Source: Calocera cornea HHB12733 (taxonomy: Eukaryota; Basidiomycota; Dacrymycetes; Dacrymycetales; Dacrymycetaceae). Taken from it: 64,000 nt of DNA. Below the pieces are notes generated by a model. That model had not been told where the DNA came from, searched no databases, and was given only the letters and a program-made list of their open reading frames with translations. The DNA is taken from contig KV423936.1 of assembly GCA_001632435.1 (NCBI GenBank), positions 124,001-188,000 of the forward strand, given 5' to 3'. Positions 43,188-53,886 of the stretch are shown in pieces. Position numbers and translations under genes: made by a program. Every line of letters starts with the position of its first letter. The stretch's first letter is position 1.

Positions 43188-45733
43188 ATGCCCACTAACG
43201 AGAACAAGGTACCCTTCCCCCACTACCGCTATTCCACATTGTATACTGACAACATCCGCGGCGTAGCCACTCGGCCCCGCCTCCCGCCTCCCGCGCCCCG
43301 CCTCCTCCCCCGACAAAGCGCCCCCCTCCCGGGCCATCAAGCGCAAAGCCTCGGACGACACCGCCTCACTCGCGCAGCAGCGGCCCAGCAAGGCACCCGC
43401 CCTCCCCCTCAGCACGAGCATCACCAACCGCCCCGCGGGGCTGAGGGCGTCAATGCGCGCGACGGAGCGCGAGCGCGGATTCGCACCTACCACCGCGGCG
43501 GCCAGGAGCAAGAGACCGGAGAAGGCGGCGCTTACCCTGCCCAAGGCACCCCAGATTACCAGGACGGCGGCGGAACGGACTGCGAGCCAGAGGCAGCTGG
43601 CGCAGACGAGCAGGGTCAGGCCGCCTAGTGTCACCGAAACGCGGGGCAGGCCCGGCAGTGGCGCGCTGGGGAAGAGCGTATTAGGCCGTGCAGCGGCTGC
43701 GAGCCCACAGACGGAGGATAGCAGGGTTGCTAGCATCCTGGAGGAGATCAAGAATGAATTTGTGACCAACCGGGCGGAGAGTAAGCGCCTCCCTTCTGTC
43801 TGTGTATTATGGCCTTGCTGATGACTTGTGCAGTGGCCGCGCTCAAAGCGTTCAAAGACCAGCTCACGGTCGAGCAGCTGACCACGATCCGCCAGGTAGA
43901 AGTCGACGTCGGGCGACAGTACCAAGCCTCCACCGCCGAGTTGGAGTCGCTCCGCTCCGCACACGCGCGCGAGCGGCAAGACTGGGAGATCGAGCGGATG
44001 AAGCTTGACCGCGAGCTGCGCGAAGTGCGCGAGGACCTGCGTATCGCGCGGGACGACCTTGGGCGGGAGCGGGAGACATCTGCTGCGCTCAGGCGGGCCA
44101 TGGTCGAGCAGAGCAACCAGCACTTGACGCTCGAGACGCAGGTGTCGGCCCTGCGCGCGCAGGGGCACGGGCTGGCGGAGGAGGTGAGGGGCCGGGAGGC
44201 GCGCGTGGGCGAGCTGGAGATGGCGCTCGAGCGGGAGCGCGCAGTCGTTAGGGAACGGGAGCAGGAGCTGAGGGAGGCCGAGGGGTTAAGGAGGAAGCTG
44301 CATAATACTGTGATGGAGCTCAAGGGGAACATTCGCGTGTTCTGCAGGGTGCGGCCGGTGTTGCGTGAGTGCCTGTTATATGAGCCTATCCATGGTGGAG
44401 GCAGTGGCTGATGAGGGGATAGCGCATGAGAGGCAGAACGAGGAAGGCATGGCCATGATCGCCTTTCCCGGGAAGGAGAGCAGGGAGATCGTGCTTTCGC
44501 AGTCGTCGGAGACCGCTACTGGTGGCTCGAGGGAGGCGGTGATGCCCTTCTCCTTCGATCGGGTATGCCCTCCATTCAGTCCTAGGGCCATTAAAGCTGA
44601 TGTCCTTCCAGGTCTTCCAACCCCAAGCCACGCAATCCGAGGTCTTCGAAGAGATCTCGCAGCTCGCCCAGTCCTGCACAGACGGGTACAACGTCTGCAT
44701 CTTCGGGTACGGCCAGACCTCGTCGGGCAAGACGTACACCATGGAGGGCGGCGCGAGCGACGACGCGGCGGGGATGATCCCACGGGCGGTGCGGCAGATC
44801 TTTGAGGTTACGCAGGAGCTCAAGGGGAGAGGTTGGACCTATAGGATGGAGGGCCAGTTCTTGGAGATTGTGAGTCGAGCTGATGCCGCTCTGGCCTTTG
44901 CTTGCTTTGCGGTGGGGACGGGGACTGATGCGCTGCAGTACAATGAGACGATCAATGACTTGCTTGGAACTGGAGAGATCGACAAGAAGAAACACGAGAT
45001 CAAGCATGAGAAGAATGGCAGGACAACCGTCACGGATGTTGTTATTCGTACGTTCCCTTGGATGCTGAAGAGGCTGTAATTGCTCATGATGACCGCAGTG
45101 CCTCTCGAGTCGCCTTCTCAGGTCCGCAATCTCCTTATGCGTGCTCAAAGCCGTCGTACAGTGCACGCAACCCTCATGAACGAGCGCTCTTCGCGCTCTC
45201 ACTCTGTGTTCACCCTCCGTGTCAGCGGCAACAACCCCCTCACCGGCGAGTCGTGCGACGGCTGCCTGAACCTGGTGGATCTGGCCGGTTCGGAGCGCCT
45301 GGCCACTAGCGGTGCCGCGAACGACAAGGAGCGGCTAAAGGAGACGCAAGCGATCAACAAGAGCCTGAGCGCGTTGGGCGACGTGATCGCGGCGCTGGGC
45401 GAGAAGAGCGCGGCGGACAAGGGCCACGTGCCGTATCGCAACTCCAAGTTGACGTACCTGCTGCAGAACTCGCTCTCCGGCAACTCAAAGACGCTCGTAA
45501 GGTTGCCGGTTACCTGCGGTCGGATGGCGTGCTCATCAGAACGTGTAGATGGTTCTCAACTTGTCGCCCCTTGCGGCCCATCTTAACGAGTCCTTGTGCT
45601 CACTGCGCTTCGCAACGAAGGTGGTCGTATGATCACCACTTCTGGGGATAGCGCTGACTAGCATTCCCGCCCGCAGGTCAACAACACTCAAATCGGCACA
45701 GCCCGCAAGCAGCAGGCCAGGATCTCTTCATGA
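43188..45733 (+). CDS. Kinesin-14 (C-terminal motor; Kar3/KlpA-type), 699 aa
   Basis: Nine exons: 43188-43208, 43267-43780, 43834-44364, 44423-44562, 44612-44869, 44939-45047, 45099-45496, 45549-45620 and 45677-45733. The N-terminal about 180 residues are basic and Pro/Ser-rich (microtubule-binding tail). A long Arg/Glu-rich coiled coil follows (about 180-345). The C-terminal motor begins with the kinesin-14 neck [19 protein letters not shown], then the P-loop [24 protein letters not shown] (switch I), [10 protein letters not shown] (switch II), [17 protein letters not shown] and [14 protein letters not shown]. It ends [11 protein letters not shown]. Established role: minus-end-directed motor in spindle and nuclear movement. 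The third-intron acceptor (44421-44422) was chosen to restore PHERQNEEG. Confidence 0.93.
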
Positions 45734-48700
45734 TATCACCCTGCCACCACGGAACATCTTTAGCGGAAATTGCATCCTCTGATGGCGCGACGCCACGCCC
45801 TTCCTATCGCCCCAGCAAGCGGGTGAAATTGTTTTTGCTATCTTATTGCGTCACCCCTTTGTATTCTCTTCGTAGAGCCCGACCACTGCTTCTGTACAGC
45901 GCTTATCCGCGTCCTATCGAGATTACAATCTTGTATACCCATCGGAAGGCGCAAGACAAACGTGTTGACAACATGCCCGGCGCTCGCAGACCACGCCCGA
46001 TGTATTGGTTGCCAGGGGAAACATTCCTACCGAATCAGGATGGGTCCCTCCTTGCTTTATTTGGATGGAAACCGCCCACTCCGCAATTCCCCAAAGGGGA
46101 CGCTGGCGGTGATTGCGTGAAAACACTTTCTCCTTCTGGAGAACCTCGGCGAAAAGCCAGATAGGGAATGGGTCGTACCATATAGCGGGCTGCCCGGAGC
46201 CCGACGGGCTGCGTCGGCAATGATAACAAGAATAGCTTGCCGAAGACGCTGACACGCAGCGACCGCTTCTGATATTTTCCGGTGTTGCACGGAACAAAAG
46301 CTGCTTCTGCGCCCAGGATCTCGGGGGAGATGTCCGTGGGCGTGTAACGCCTCCTTTCCTCCGAGCTCTGATCCAACTCCACCTGTTCCTGGTCCTGCAA
46401 GAGAATCGAGAAAGGAGAAAAGAAAGGTCTGGTCAACCTTCCTGGTGTTCCGATGCCAAGGTTGCAAATTGTTACAGCTTCGCGGAAATTCGCGCCAGTT
46501 GAGATCAGCAATCAGGACTCCTTAGCGACGCGAGATCACATGGCTTTATGCGGAGCACTCCGTGAAAGGTTCACTCCGTATAAAGAGTATGGATTGCGAC
46601 AAAATGGATTACTTTGGCATGATCCGAGCGGTCCGGCCACAGGGAAATGCCAATGGCTACCGGCCACCGATAACTCGGTGGTGGCCGGATTGTGTGTAAC
46701 CAACAAATCTATTCCCAGCTCGCGCCTGACCACAGAGGGCATCGCAAATCCACCCTCCTCAAAGAAAGACCGTGGAGAGGACCCCGGGACACTAAACCAG
46801 ACCACCAGCGACCAAAGCAGGTGGCAAAGGTAGAGTTGGGTCCCGAGCCTGTGTCCAATTTGAGAAGGCCGGAGGTCCTCGGGATACCTGCACTATGGAG
46901 CGAGAGACTCAAGCTTCTGCCGTTGCCCGTGTATGTGTGCGATCCTCCTGGTGCTATTTGGGAAATATTTCCACTCATCGCAAGACAAGGGTGACTTACA
47001 CTTCTGCTCCACTAGTTGGCTTGCTGGGCCCGACCGGCCCCATAAGGCCCCAGTGTAAGTTGAAGTCTTAAGTGCAAGCCCCATCGATAGCACGATTGTG
47101 ATAAAGTTCTCGTCCTAGAGCCACAGAAGTCAGGCACGATAAACATTCCAACGGGGCTCCGAAATTCAGCATACCTGCAAGCCCAGAAAATAACGTGAAC
47201 TGTCCACCCTGACCTGTCCACCGAGTCCGATGGCACCGCAAGGACGAGCTAAAACTCCGGGGACTGCGCGTCTGAATCGCCGATATTGGCCGGAACCTTG
47301 CGAGGGCGCCTGCAATCTCACGCCTGCAATCTCAGCAGGCGCCACAGCGGTTAAATGCGCTCGCAACGTGGAATGGCATCCTCAGAAAGGGTGCAAAAGC
47401 AAGAGCGGTCGTCATCCCATGGGAAGCTTCAGGCGCAGCAGCGCAATAAAAGCCGGAGATCGCGTGGGAGGAGGCGCCAGATGCGACGCGAGGACTTGCC
47501 GAAAGCAGGATAGACTTGCCGACCCTGGCTCCTTTCCCCATTGTCAACAATTGCCTTCTAACACTGCCGGACCGTGCGCGTGGCCAGGCGCTGAATGTCT
47601 GTGCCTTGAATTTGACAAGCAGTCAACAGTACGAGCTTCGACCCTGCAGGGTTGGACAATTACCGCATTGGCCTATTTAACAATACGATGCTGACAGCGG
47701 TATTTGCTCGATGACGTGGGTGGGTGGTCTTGTGCATCGGAGCAAAGTGCTTGCAAATCCGGCGTAAGGTCATCCGGCGTATCGGCCTCCGTGTAAACTG
47801 GAAACTCTAGAGATAAATCAGTCCGGAGCAATTTTGTCCGGTGGACGTCAAATGTCGTGGATGTCCGCGCGCAGCATTCCTCCGTGCCACCGTCATATCC
47901 GCGCCCGGTGCTCCACGTTGCCAACACAGCACGCTCCGGCGTCCGGCGTCCGTCACCCGTGATTCTTTCCGTCGCGAAACATTCCAGTCGTCGGCGGTTG
48001 TCAACATCCGGCGCTCCACGGCTCGGGCAAAGGAGCGATCTGGCAACGCGACGCGATGCGCAAAGGCCAATGTCACCGTTTCGACGTGCAAGTGTCGTGC
48101 AAGAGCGGCAACAATTTTGAATGACCGGGACAAAGGGGGAGGCGCGGCATGCCGTCATACAGTAGTAACATGAGCGCCGTGATGGGCCGATGCCGCCCGC
48201 GCCGGCATACATTGCGCCGTGGGCGGGCGCCGCCGGGCAGCTGATGGCCGTGCTGATGGCCGTGATGAATGCACTAGTTTCGGGTGTAGCGAGCAGCCAA
48301 GGCAGGATGGTTTTCAGATGCTTGGGTGTCGTATTGGAGTGGCACAATGCACCTGTAAACTTGGCAGCGCTCGGCGAACAGATAATCACAGGTGCGGTAC
48401 TGTCAAGCAACTCAAGGCCAGGTGGTGCGCAGTTGGGCCGGGAACGCATATCTGTCAAGACCTACAGACGCCGAGCTGTACAGGACTGGTGTCATTTCAT
48501 AGCTGAGGCACCTTCGTCCCCGGCTTGTCCGAGTTCAGAGCGCTGTGATCAATATGCTGATCAATAATCGTTTTGAGGTATTGCAGATCAGACCAGGTCG
48601 TTGCATAGTTTGTGTTCCGGACCAGATGTGCTGAGATAGGGCCGCTGAGGAGTGCGGGGCAAGCCACGTTGTGAGGCACGTTCGCGGCTCGGGCGCACTC

Positions 48701-49104
48701 GGGCGCGCGGCACCGCGTACAGGCACAGACGCTCGCGAGCAGCAGGCACGGTTCAGAGCTTCCGATTACACAGGTACACAATACATGATACTATACAGAA
48801 ACATGCCCCGAAACTGAAGCAAGACCGCAGAAAGTGAAGCAAGACTCACAGCAGAAGCGCTGCGGCGCACAGAGCGACCGACCGGTGCCGCCAGACAAAC
48901 CCCTACTGCTCAGGGTAGGTTTACGGCAGCTGTGATCCGCCCCGACCCGCCGGCGCGCCCCCTCCCAGCCCGAGTTGTACAGTGCCGAACACCGGGCAAC
49001 GACCCGCCTCGCAGGGCAGCGGGCAAGCCCCCCTGGTCCAATCTCGAACGCACCCTCCCTTTTATTCGCAGCGAGGCACGGTTCCGCCCGCCACCCCGAG
49101 GACG
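45734..49104. other. Gene-poor 3.4-kb stretch, nothing assigned
   Basis: No gene can be supported. ORFs up to about 260 codons exist on both strands, but they lack recognisable motifs, have shifting frames and sit opposite one another. GC is lower than in flanking genes, mostly between 46000 and 47700. A 14-bp direct repeat CGCCTGCAATCTCA occurs twice in a row (about 47307-47334), and a 9-bp inverted repeat CCGGCCACC/GGTGGCCGG lies near 46659-46688. No terminal repeats or transposase motifs were seen. It could be a decayed mobile element, a noncoding RNA locus or simply intergenic. Confidence 0.4.
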
Positions 49105-49593
49105 CTACGCGTACCTGTCGTGCTCGTCGCGCGAGCCGTTGGCGGCTTGCAGACGTGCTTCGTGCTCTTCCTTGGCGAGCATCTCCTGCTCGGCTTCCTC
49201 CCCTTCGACGATGACCGCCCATACGGAGGCTTTAAACTGGTGAACACGTTACGTTAGTGCTGGGGTGGCGGGCAAGGACGCAAGGGACGGACGAGGGTGA
49301 GGACGAGCCCCATCTTGCGCTCCAGGACGCGTAACTGAGACAGCAGCTCCTCGTTCGGCCGCCCGCCGAGATCTTTTGCGATACCAGAGAGCTACCCACG
49401 GCAGAGAACGTCAGTTCAAGCCGCCTAACAGGCCGGAGAGACGCACCTTCCGAATGAGCCCCGCGGTCCTGGCGTACTCCCACAACACCTCTCCTTCCAA
49501 TGGCGACAACGCCTGGTGGGACGCGTACGGATTCTGCACAAGCACCACGTCGTCCTGTGTGGGCGCGACGGGCGGGGCCGCGGTGGTGGTCAT
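49105..49593 (-). CDS. DAD3: DASH complex subunit Dad3, 125 aa
   Basis: Three exons on the minus strand: 49593-49447, 49391-49293 and 49236-49105. The motif NPYASHQALSPLEGEVLWEYAR is the Dad3 hallmark, followed by TAGLIRKLSGIAKDLGGRPNEELLSQLRVLERKMGLVLTLFKASVWAVI and a short acidic tail. Length is typical. Established role: part of the Dam1/DASH ring that links kinetochores to spindle microtubules, found in fungi only. The last codons (DEHDRYA) run into a possible donor (gtacgc), so the exact C-terminus is uncertain by a few residues. Confidence 0.9.
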
Positions 49594-52085
49594 CGTGTCG
49601 TGTCGTGCAGCGTCGCGTTGGCAATGTCGAGCTGGACGCGTCGCGCGCGTCAGTCGTAGTACGGCCGGTGTATGCGCGGGAGCTGTAGGCGGGAGCACAC
49701 TCGCGTGGCCCGGTTGTCAGGTCAAACCTCCGCTCCGCAAGCCAGGCCGCCGAGCCTGCCGAGCCTGCCGTGTCAGGCCACGCGACGGCGAGAGCGGAGT
49801 TGGACGGGGAACGCTCTTTCGATTGTTGTTCTTTCCTCTGCAGAATTCGCGGTAACGGCCGCCCGGTTGCCCGATCCCGATCCCTCTCCGCGTAGTTCGG
49901 CGCCAGATGCAATTTCAAATGTGCAAACACGCGAACGCAGATACAGCACGGACCTGTACAGATCAGAGTCGAGAGAGAGCCCGATCGCGCGGTGAGACGA
50001 TCCCGTTGACGATTCTGAAACAGCGGATGCCCGCGCGCTGTCAACGCACGCCTGTCAGTCGTTAGCATGCATGCACCGTGCGCGCTTGCAGCAGCTAATT
50101 GCTATGATAGCCCGGCGCAGGTCAGCAGACGCGCTGGGGACGGGTGTATGAGCTGGGCAGGCAGCTGTCAGCGGCCAGCTGTGGACGCGTCTCAGCTGTC
50201 AGCGGGCCCCTCGGCGATGCCCCTACCCGGCAATTCGGAAAACCGATGTTCTGAAAGTATATGCCGCTGCGAGGGCCCCTGACCTCGGCGGTCTCCTGCC
50301 GCGTCGGAGTACGGAGCCTTGGAGAGAGAAGCAGCACACGTTCCTGCACCGCCCCGCTGCGCTTCTGGCCCGCTGACTCGGACTCGGACGAGGCTGTATG
50401 ATTCTTTCGGACTGGGAGTCGTATTGGACAGTGCGGAGGGAGCTGTGTTGGCGCCCGTGCATTGATTGATCGCGCGAGTGCCCGTGCTTCCCGCTGGAAA
50501 GCGAGCTTGGCAGCGACCGGTTTCCCGAGCACGCTCAGGGATTCACCGGATCATGGTCATACAACCACGAATCATACATTGATTGGTCATCAACAATTCG
50601 AATCGTTGAGGTCATGATGACTACAATCAATCAGAGGTGCTTATCAGCATGATTATAGATCAGCCCAAGCACTCGGATATGTGGCGCCCGCGAACCCCCG
50701 AGTCCACGCCAGATCCCAGAAACACAAACCGACAAACTTCAATCGCAGGATCTATTCTCGTTTCCAATGCACGCTTCGCTTCGCAGCCGCAGCCTGTGCG
50801 GATGGGGATATAATATTGTAAGCATGCATCGCACTTACCGGTAACTCGCGGGACGGTATCGACTGCGAGCCCCAACCGTCTAGCATCGACATCCAGGCAC
50901 CCGGCGCCTGAGACTAGCCCAGTCCGCGATAATTATTGCCCAAGTCGGGCGGGACCGGTAGAGGTTTTTTCTTCTCTGCGGGCGGTGGACAGCACGTTCG
51001 ACTCGGAGCGACTGGATCGCGAGACACCGTCAGCCGGGAGAGAACGCACCCCGAACCCGACGACCGGACTGCTGGACGGAGTTCAGGGCGTCAAGGGTAG
51101 CTGCTGGCCCCGGTGTTTCGCCAGGACGGGGCAGCTGTTGATCCGTCGCAGCAGCGTTGGGGGCCTCGGATCGCGCGCTCGGCGTGATGGGGGATGGGGG
51201 GGACGCTACGGTACGTGGTGGCGCAGGGCGGTGCCACCAGGCTGGTTGATACTGCAATCCGCGTCCGCCGGTCATTCAGCCGTGTAAAAAATGGGAGTGG
51301 GCTGGCGTGCTGTGTCCCTGGCGTCCCCTTTGTGCATTGTGTACTGTTTATGGACGCAGAATGTATGTGATTGTCGTTGTTGTGTTGGCGGTTGACTGGT
51401 GTGCGGCTGGCAGAAGCCCGCGGGTGGCAGGGGGGCGCGAACAAGGGAGGGAATGGGGTTGCGTGGGTGAAGGGGTGGGTGGGAAGGGGGCTGAAAAAGC
51501 CGGTTGGCGGTTGCCAGGGGGCCATGCGGGTGGGGGCAGCGCGCTAAGGGGGGCCCGAAGCAGAAGGCACGGAGGCATACGCAAGCGGGAGCAAGAATGA
51601 CGTGGGACTCTGTGTCGTTGCCAGGCCCCGCTCGAGTGGTCCCGCTTCGCCCGGGTGAGTCTGGCTGGCTGCTGGTTACCAAACTTTAATCTGTTGCAGG
51701 GCCGCTCTGGTCCCGTGTGCGTGCTTGCTGGGATGGGCTGCCCGAACGGGCAATGTGCCGTTGACAGGCGGCAGGCGGCAGGCGGCAGGCAGGCGCGCAG
51801 AGATGCCGTGTATGCTGCAAGCCGCCGCAGCGTCCTCCTTTGCTCCGCCGTGCTGGGCCACGCCTTCCTCTCCCAGCCTGCGCACGCCCTTCTCGTGCAT
51901 TGCCTCTTATAGGCCCCCATTCTGCTCCCCTCCCCCTCCGTTTATAATCTCCCCCTCCCCTTCCATCCCCTCCATCTCCATCTCCCTCGTCCCCCCGTCT
52001 CACCTCCCCTCCCCACCCACCACCTCCTCCCCAACTCCCCAACAACAGCTCCCCCGTGCCCGTCCCCCCCAACACAAGCACGACG
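49594..52085. other. Intergenic 2.5 kb, no supported gene
   Basis: The left 450 bp is the Dad3 promoter. The middle (50540-50900) is AT-rich and contains palindromic-looking ATTGATTGGTCATCAA and AATCATGATT-type words but no gene. From about 51890 to 52085 the plus strand is a long C/T tract with a TTATAA core (51941-51946), probably the promoter and 5' UTR of the next gene. Small ORFs here are G- or C-run artefacts. A CAGGCGG heptamer is repeated around 51768-51790. Confidence 0.45.
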
Positions 52086-52796
52086 ATGATGGCGACCTCC
52101 TCCCAGCCTGCGCGCGGCGAGTACTCGCCCCTCTTCACACAGGGCCTCTACAGCGCCAACCCCGCCAGCAGGCGCCACCTCCAGTCCTCCTCCTTCCTCG
52201 ACGTCGACTCCCCCTCAGAGTCAGGCGACGACACGGACGCGAGCATGGCCTCCTTCGTCGGATCCCTCCGGTGCGCGCACTCTCCCTTCGTTTCGTGCTC
52301 CCTAGATGCTGACCAAGCGCATATATGCAGCCCCAACACCCAGGCCGGCCGCGCCGTCTCCCCTACCCCGACGGTCCGCCCTGCGCATGCAGGCCCCTCC
52401 CGGCCCTCGCACGCCCGCCTCGCCGGCATCCCCGCTCCTGCACCCCCGCCAAACCATGCGCTCCCCTCCGTGCCTCCCCAGGCCGGCGGGTACCCCATGC
52501 AGCCCCAGCAGCGCGGAGCGCCTATCCCGGGCCACGCGCGCTCGCCCACCGCCGCGTCATACGCCTCGTCGTACGCTTCCCCCGCCGACCAGCGCATGGC
52601 CGCGCTCGCTCGCTTGGAGGGCCGTCCCGCTCCCCCGCCTAATCAGCGCCCTCCGCCCCCTCCCCAGCAGAACGGTTACCCCCAGAACGGCTACTCTCAG
52701 AATGGCTATGCACCCCCGCCCTCTGGTGCGAGCTTCCTCAGCCTGAGCGACGCACCCCAGGGCCGGAGCTACCCCTCGCAGCCCCGGCGCTCGTGA
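52086..52796 (+). CDS. Unknown low-complexity Pro/Ala/Gln-rich protein, about 216 aa
   Basis: Exons 52086-52270 and 52331-52796; the 60-nt intron (gtgcgc...gcag) has no stop and keeps the frame, so a 236-residue unspliced form is also possible. The N-terminus MMATSSQPARGEYSPLF and HLQSSSFLDVDSPSESGDDTDASMASFVGSL looks like an ordered, phosphorylatable start. The rest is Pro-rich with NGYPQNGYSQNGY repeats and a Ser-rich end. The CT-rich leader directly upstream supports a real, expressed gene. No family is recognised. Confidence 0.55.
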   Translation: MMATSSQPARGEYSPLFTQGLYSANPASRRHLQSSSFLDVDSPSESGDDTDASMASFVGSLRCAHSPFVSCSLDADQAHICSPNTQAGRAVSPTPTVRPAHAGPSRPSHARLAGIPAPAPPPNHALPSVPPQAGGYPMQPQQRGAPIPGHARSPTAASYASSYASPADQRMAALARLEGRPAPPPNQRPPPPPQQNGYPQNGYSQNGYAPPPSGASFLSLSDAPQGRSYPSQPRRS

Positions 52797-53886
52797 TCGT
52801 CCAGCGCACGAGGAATCTGATGGAACCGGCCGACATCGACGCAAACACTGTTCTGATACGCACCCATATCTGCTGGTCGTTTACCCGCTGGCTGGTTCTC
52901 CCGTCCACCGGCACGCGCCGACCACCGCCACCAACGCTGTATTACCTACCGCCCCATCCAACGAATATCGCTCTACCGCCCCCTCCAGGCGCCTGCATCA
53001 CAAACATGAAAGAGCCCACGCACCTGCATCATCGCACGCACTCGCACGTAGCACGTACGCCGCGCATCTGCGCAGGAGGCTGCACAACATGCCTTCGCCC
53101 ATCTGCGCAGCAATAATGTCCAACATTTCCCCGACTCCGATCCGAAGTCATCCATCCATCCCATGCTCTCGTCTTTCTTCCCTTTGCTCCATCTTGTTCT
53201 CCATTCCACCTGGCGAAATCTTTGCATCCACTCTTGCTCGCGCGCGTGCTGTACACTGCCTTTTCTCTTGTCTAACCTATTCCACGACTTGGCTTAATTA
53301 CGTGTGCGCGTTGATCGCCCGCACACGCCGCCATGTGTATGCCTTCCCGGTTGTTATTCCCTTCTTCCCTTCACCGCATCGCGCCATCCCGCCCCGAGTC
53401 GCCCATCCTCCCGCGTCCTCACAAAGCGCACCATATCGACCACGGGACGCGCCGTTTCTCATCGCACCACGCTCAGCATATATGACGTGTCGGTGACCCG
53501 TTTGCTTCTCTGCTCTGCTTTCATTTCCTTGGCGCGTTGTCGCATCATCCTCCCCTCACGCCATGTAGATGTCATTATCTGGCGAAAGCGTCTCGCATGT
53601 TAAAATAGCCTAATCATTAATATACGCTTTGCTTGGACTGTCATCCTGCCCCTTCTTTGTGTAGCGTACAGGGCTATGCACTGTAAGATGATCCACAGTG
53701 TTGGACTGCTGTACAAGCGCGAACAGCGTAGCATATCCAGGAATAAGAAGTCCACGGGCCGCACTGGTCCAAGAGAAGAGGGAAACACCGCAGCGGATGT
53801 TAGATGAACACCGAACGTAGACCCAGGCCGCGTACATTACAGTACCACACCGGCGGCCGCCTTCTAATCCGCCCAGGCCGGCCCTC
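52797..53886. other. Intergenic 1.1 kb between convergent genes
   Basis: No gene is seen. The sequence is C/T-rich on the plus strand, with no long ORF of defined composition, and becomes AT-richer near 53580-53650. It should contain two 3' UTRs; the rest is unexplained. Confidence 0.5.

Noticed and set aside
42561..44168. 535-codon minus-strand ORF across the eL37 promoter and kinesin-14 coding region
   Set aside because: It is antisense to kinesin-14 coiled coil and overlaps eL37 exon 1; no family features.
47673..48458. 261-codon minus-strand ORF in the gene-poor region
   Set aside because: It has mixed composition, no motif, overlapping ORFs on the other strand and no splice-supported extension.
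48190..48567. 125-codon plus-strand ORF with a hydrophobic start
   Set aside because: No family match, no splice context and no promoter features; probably a chance ORF.
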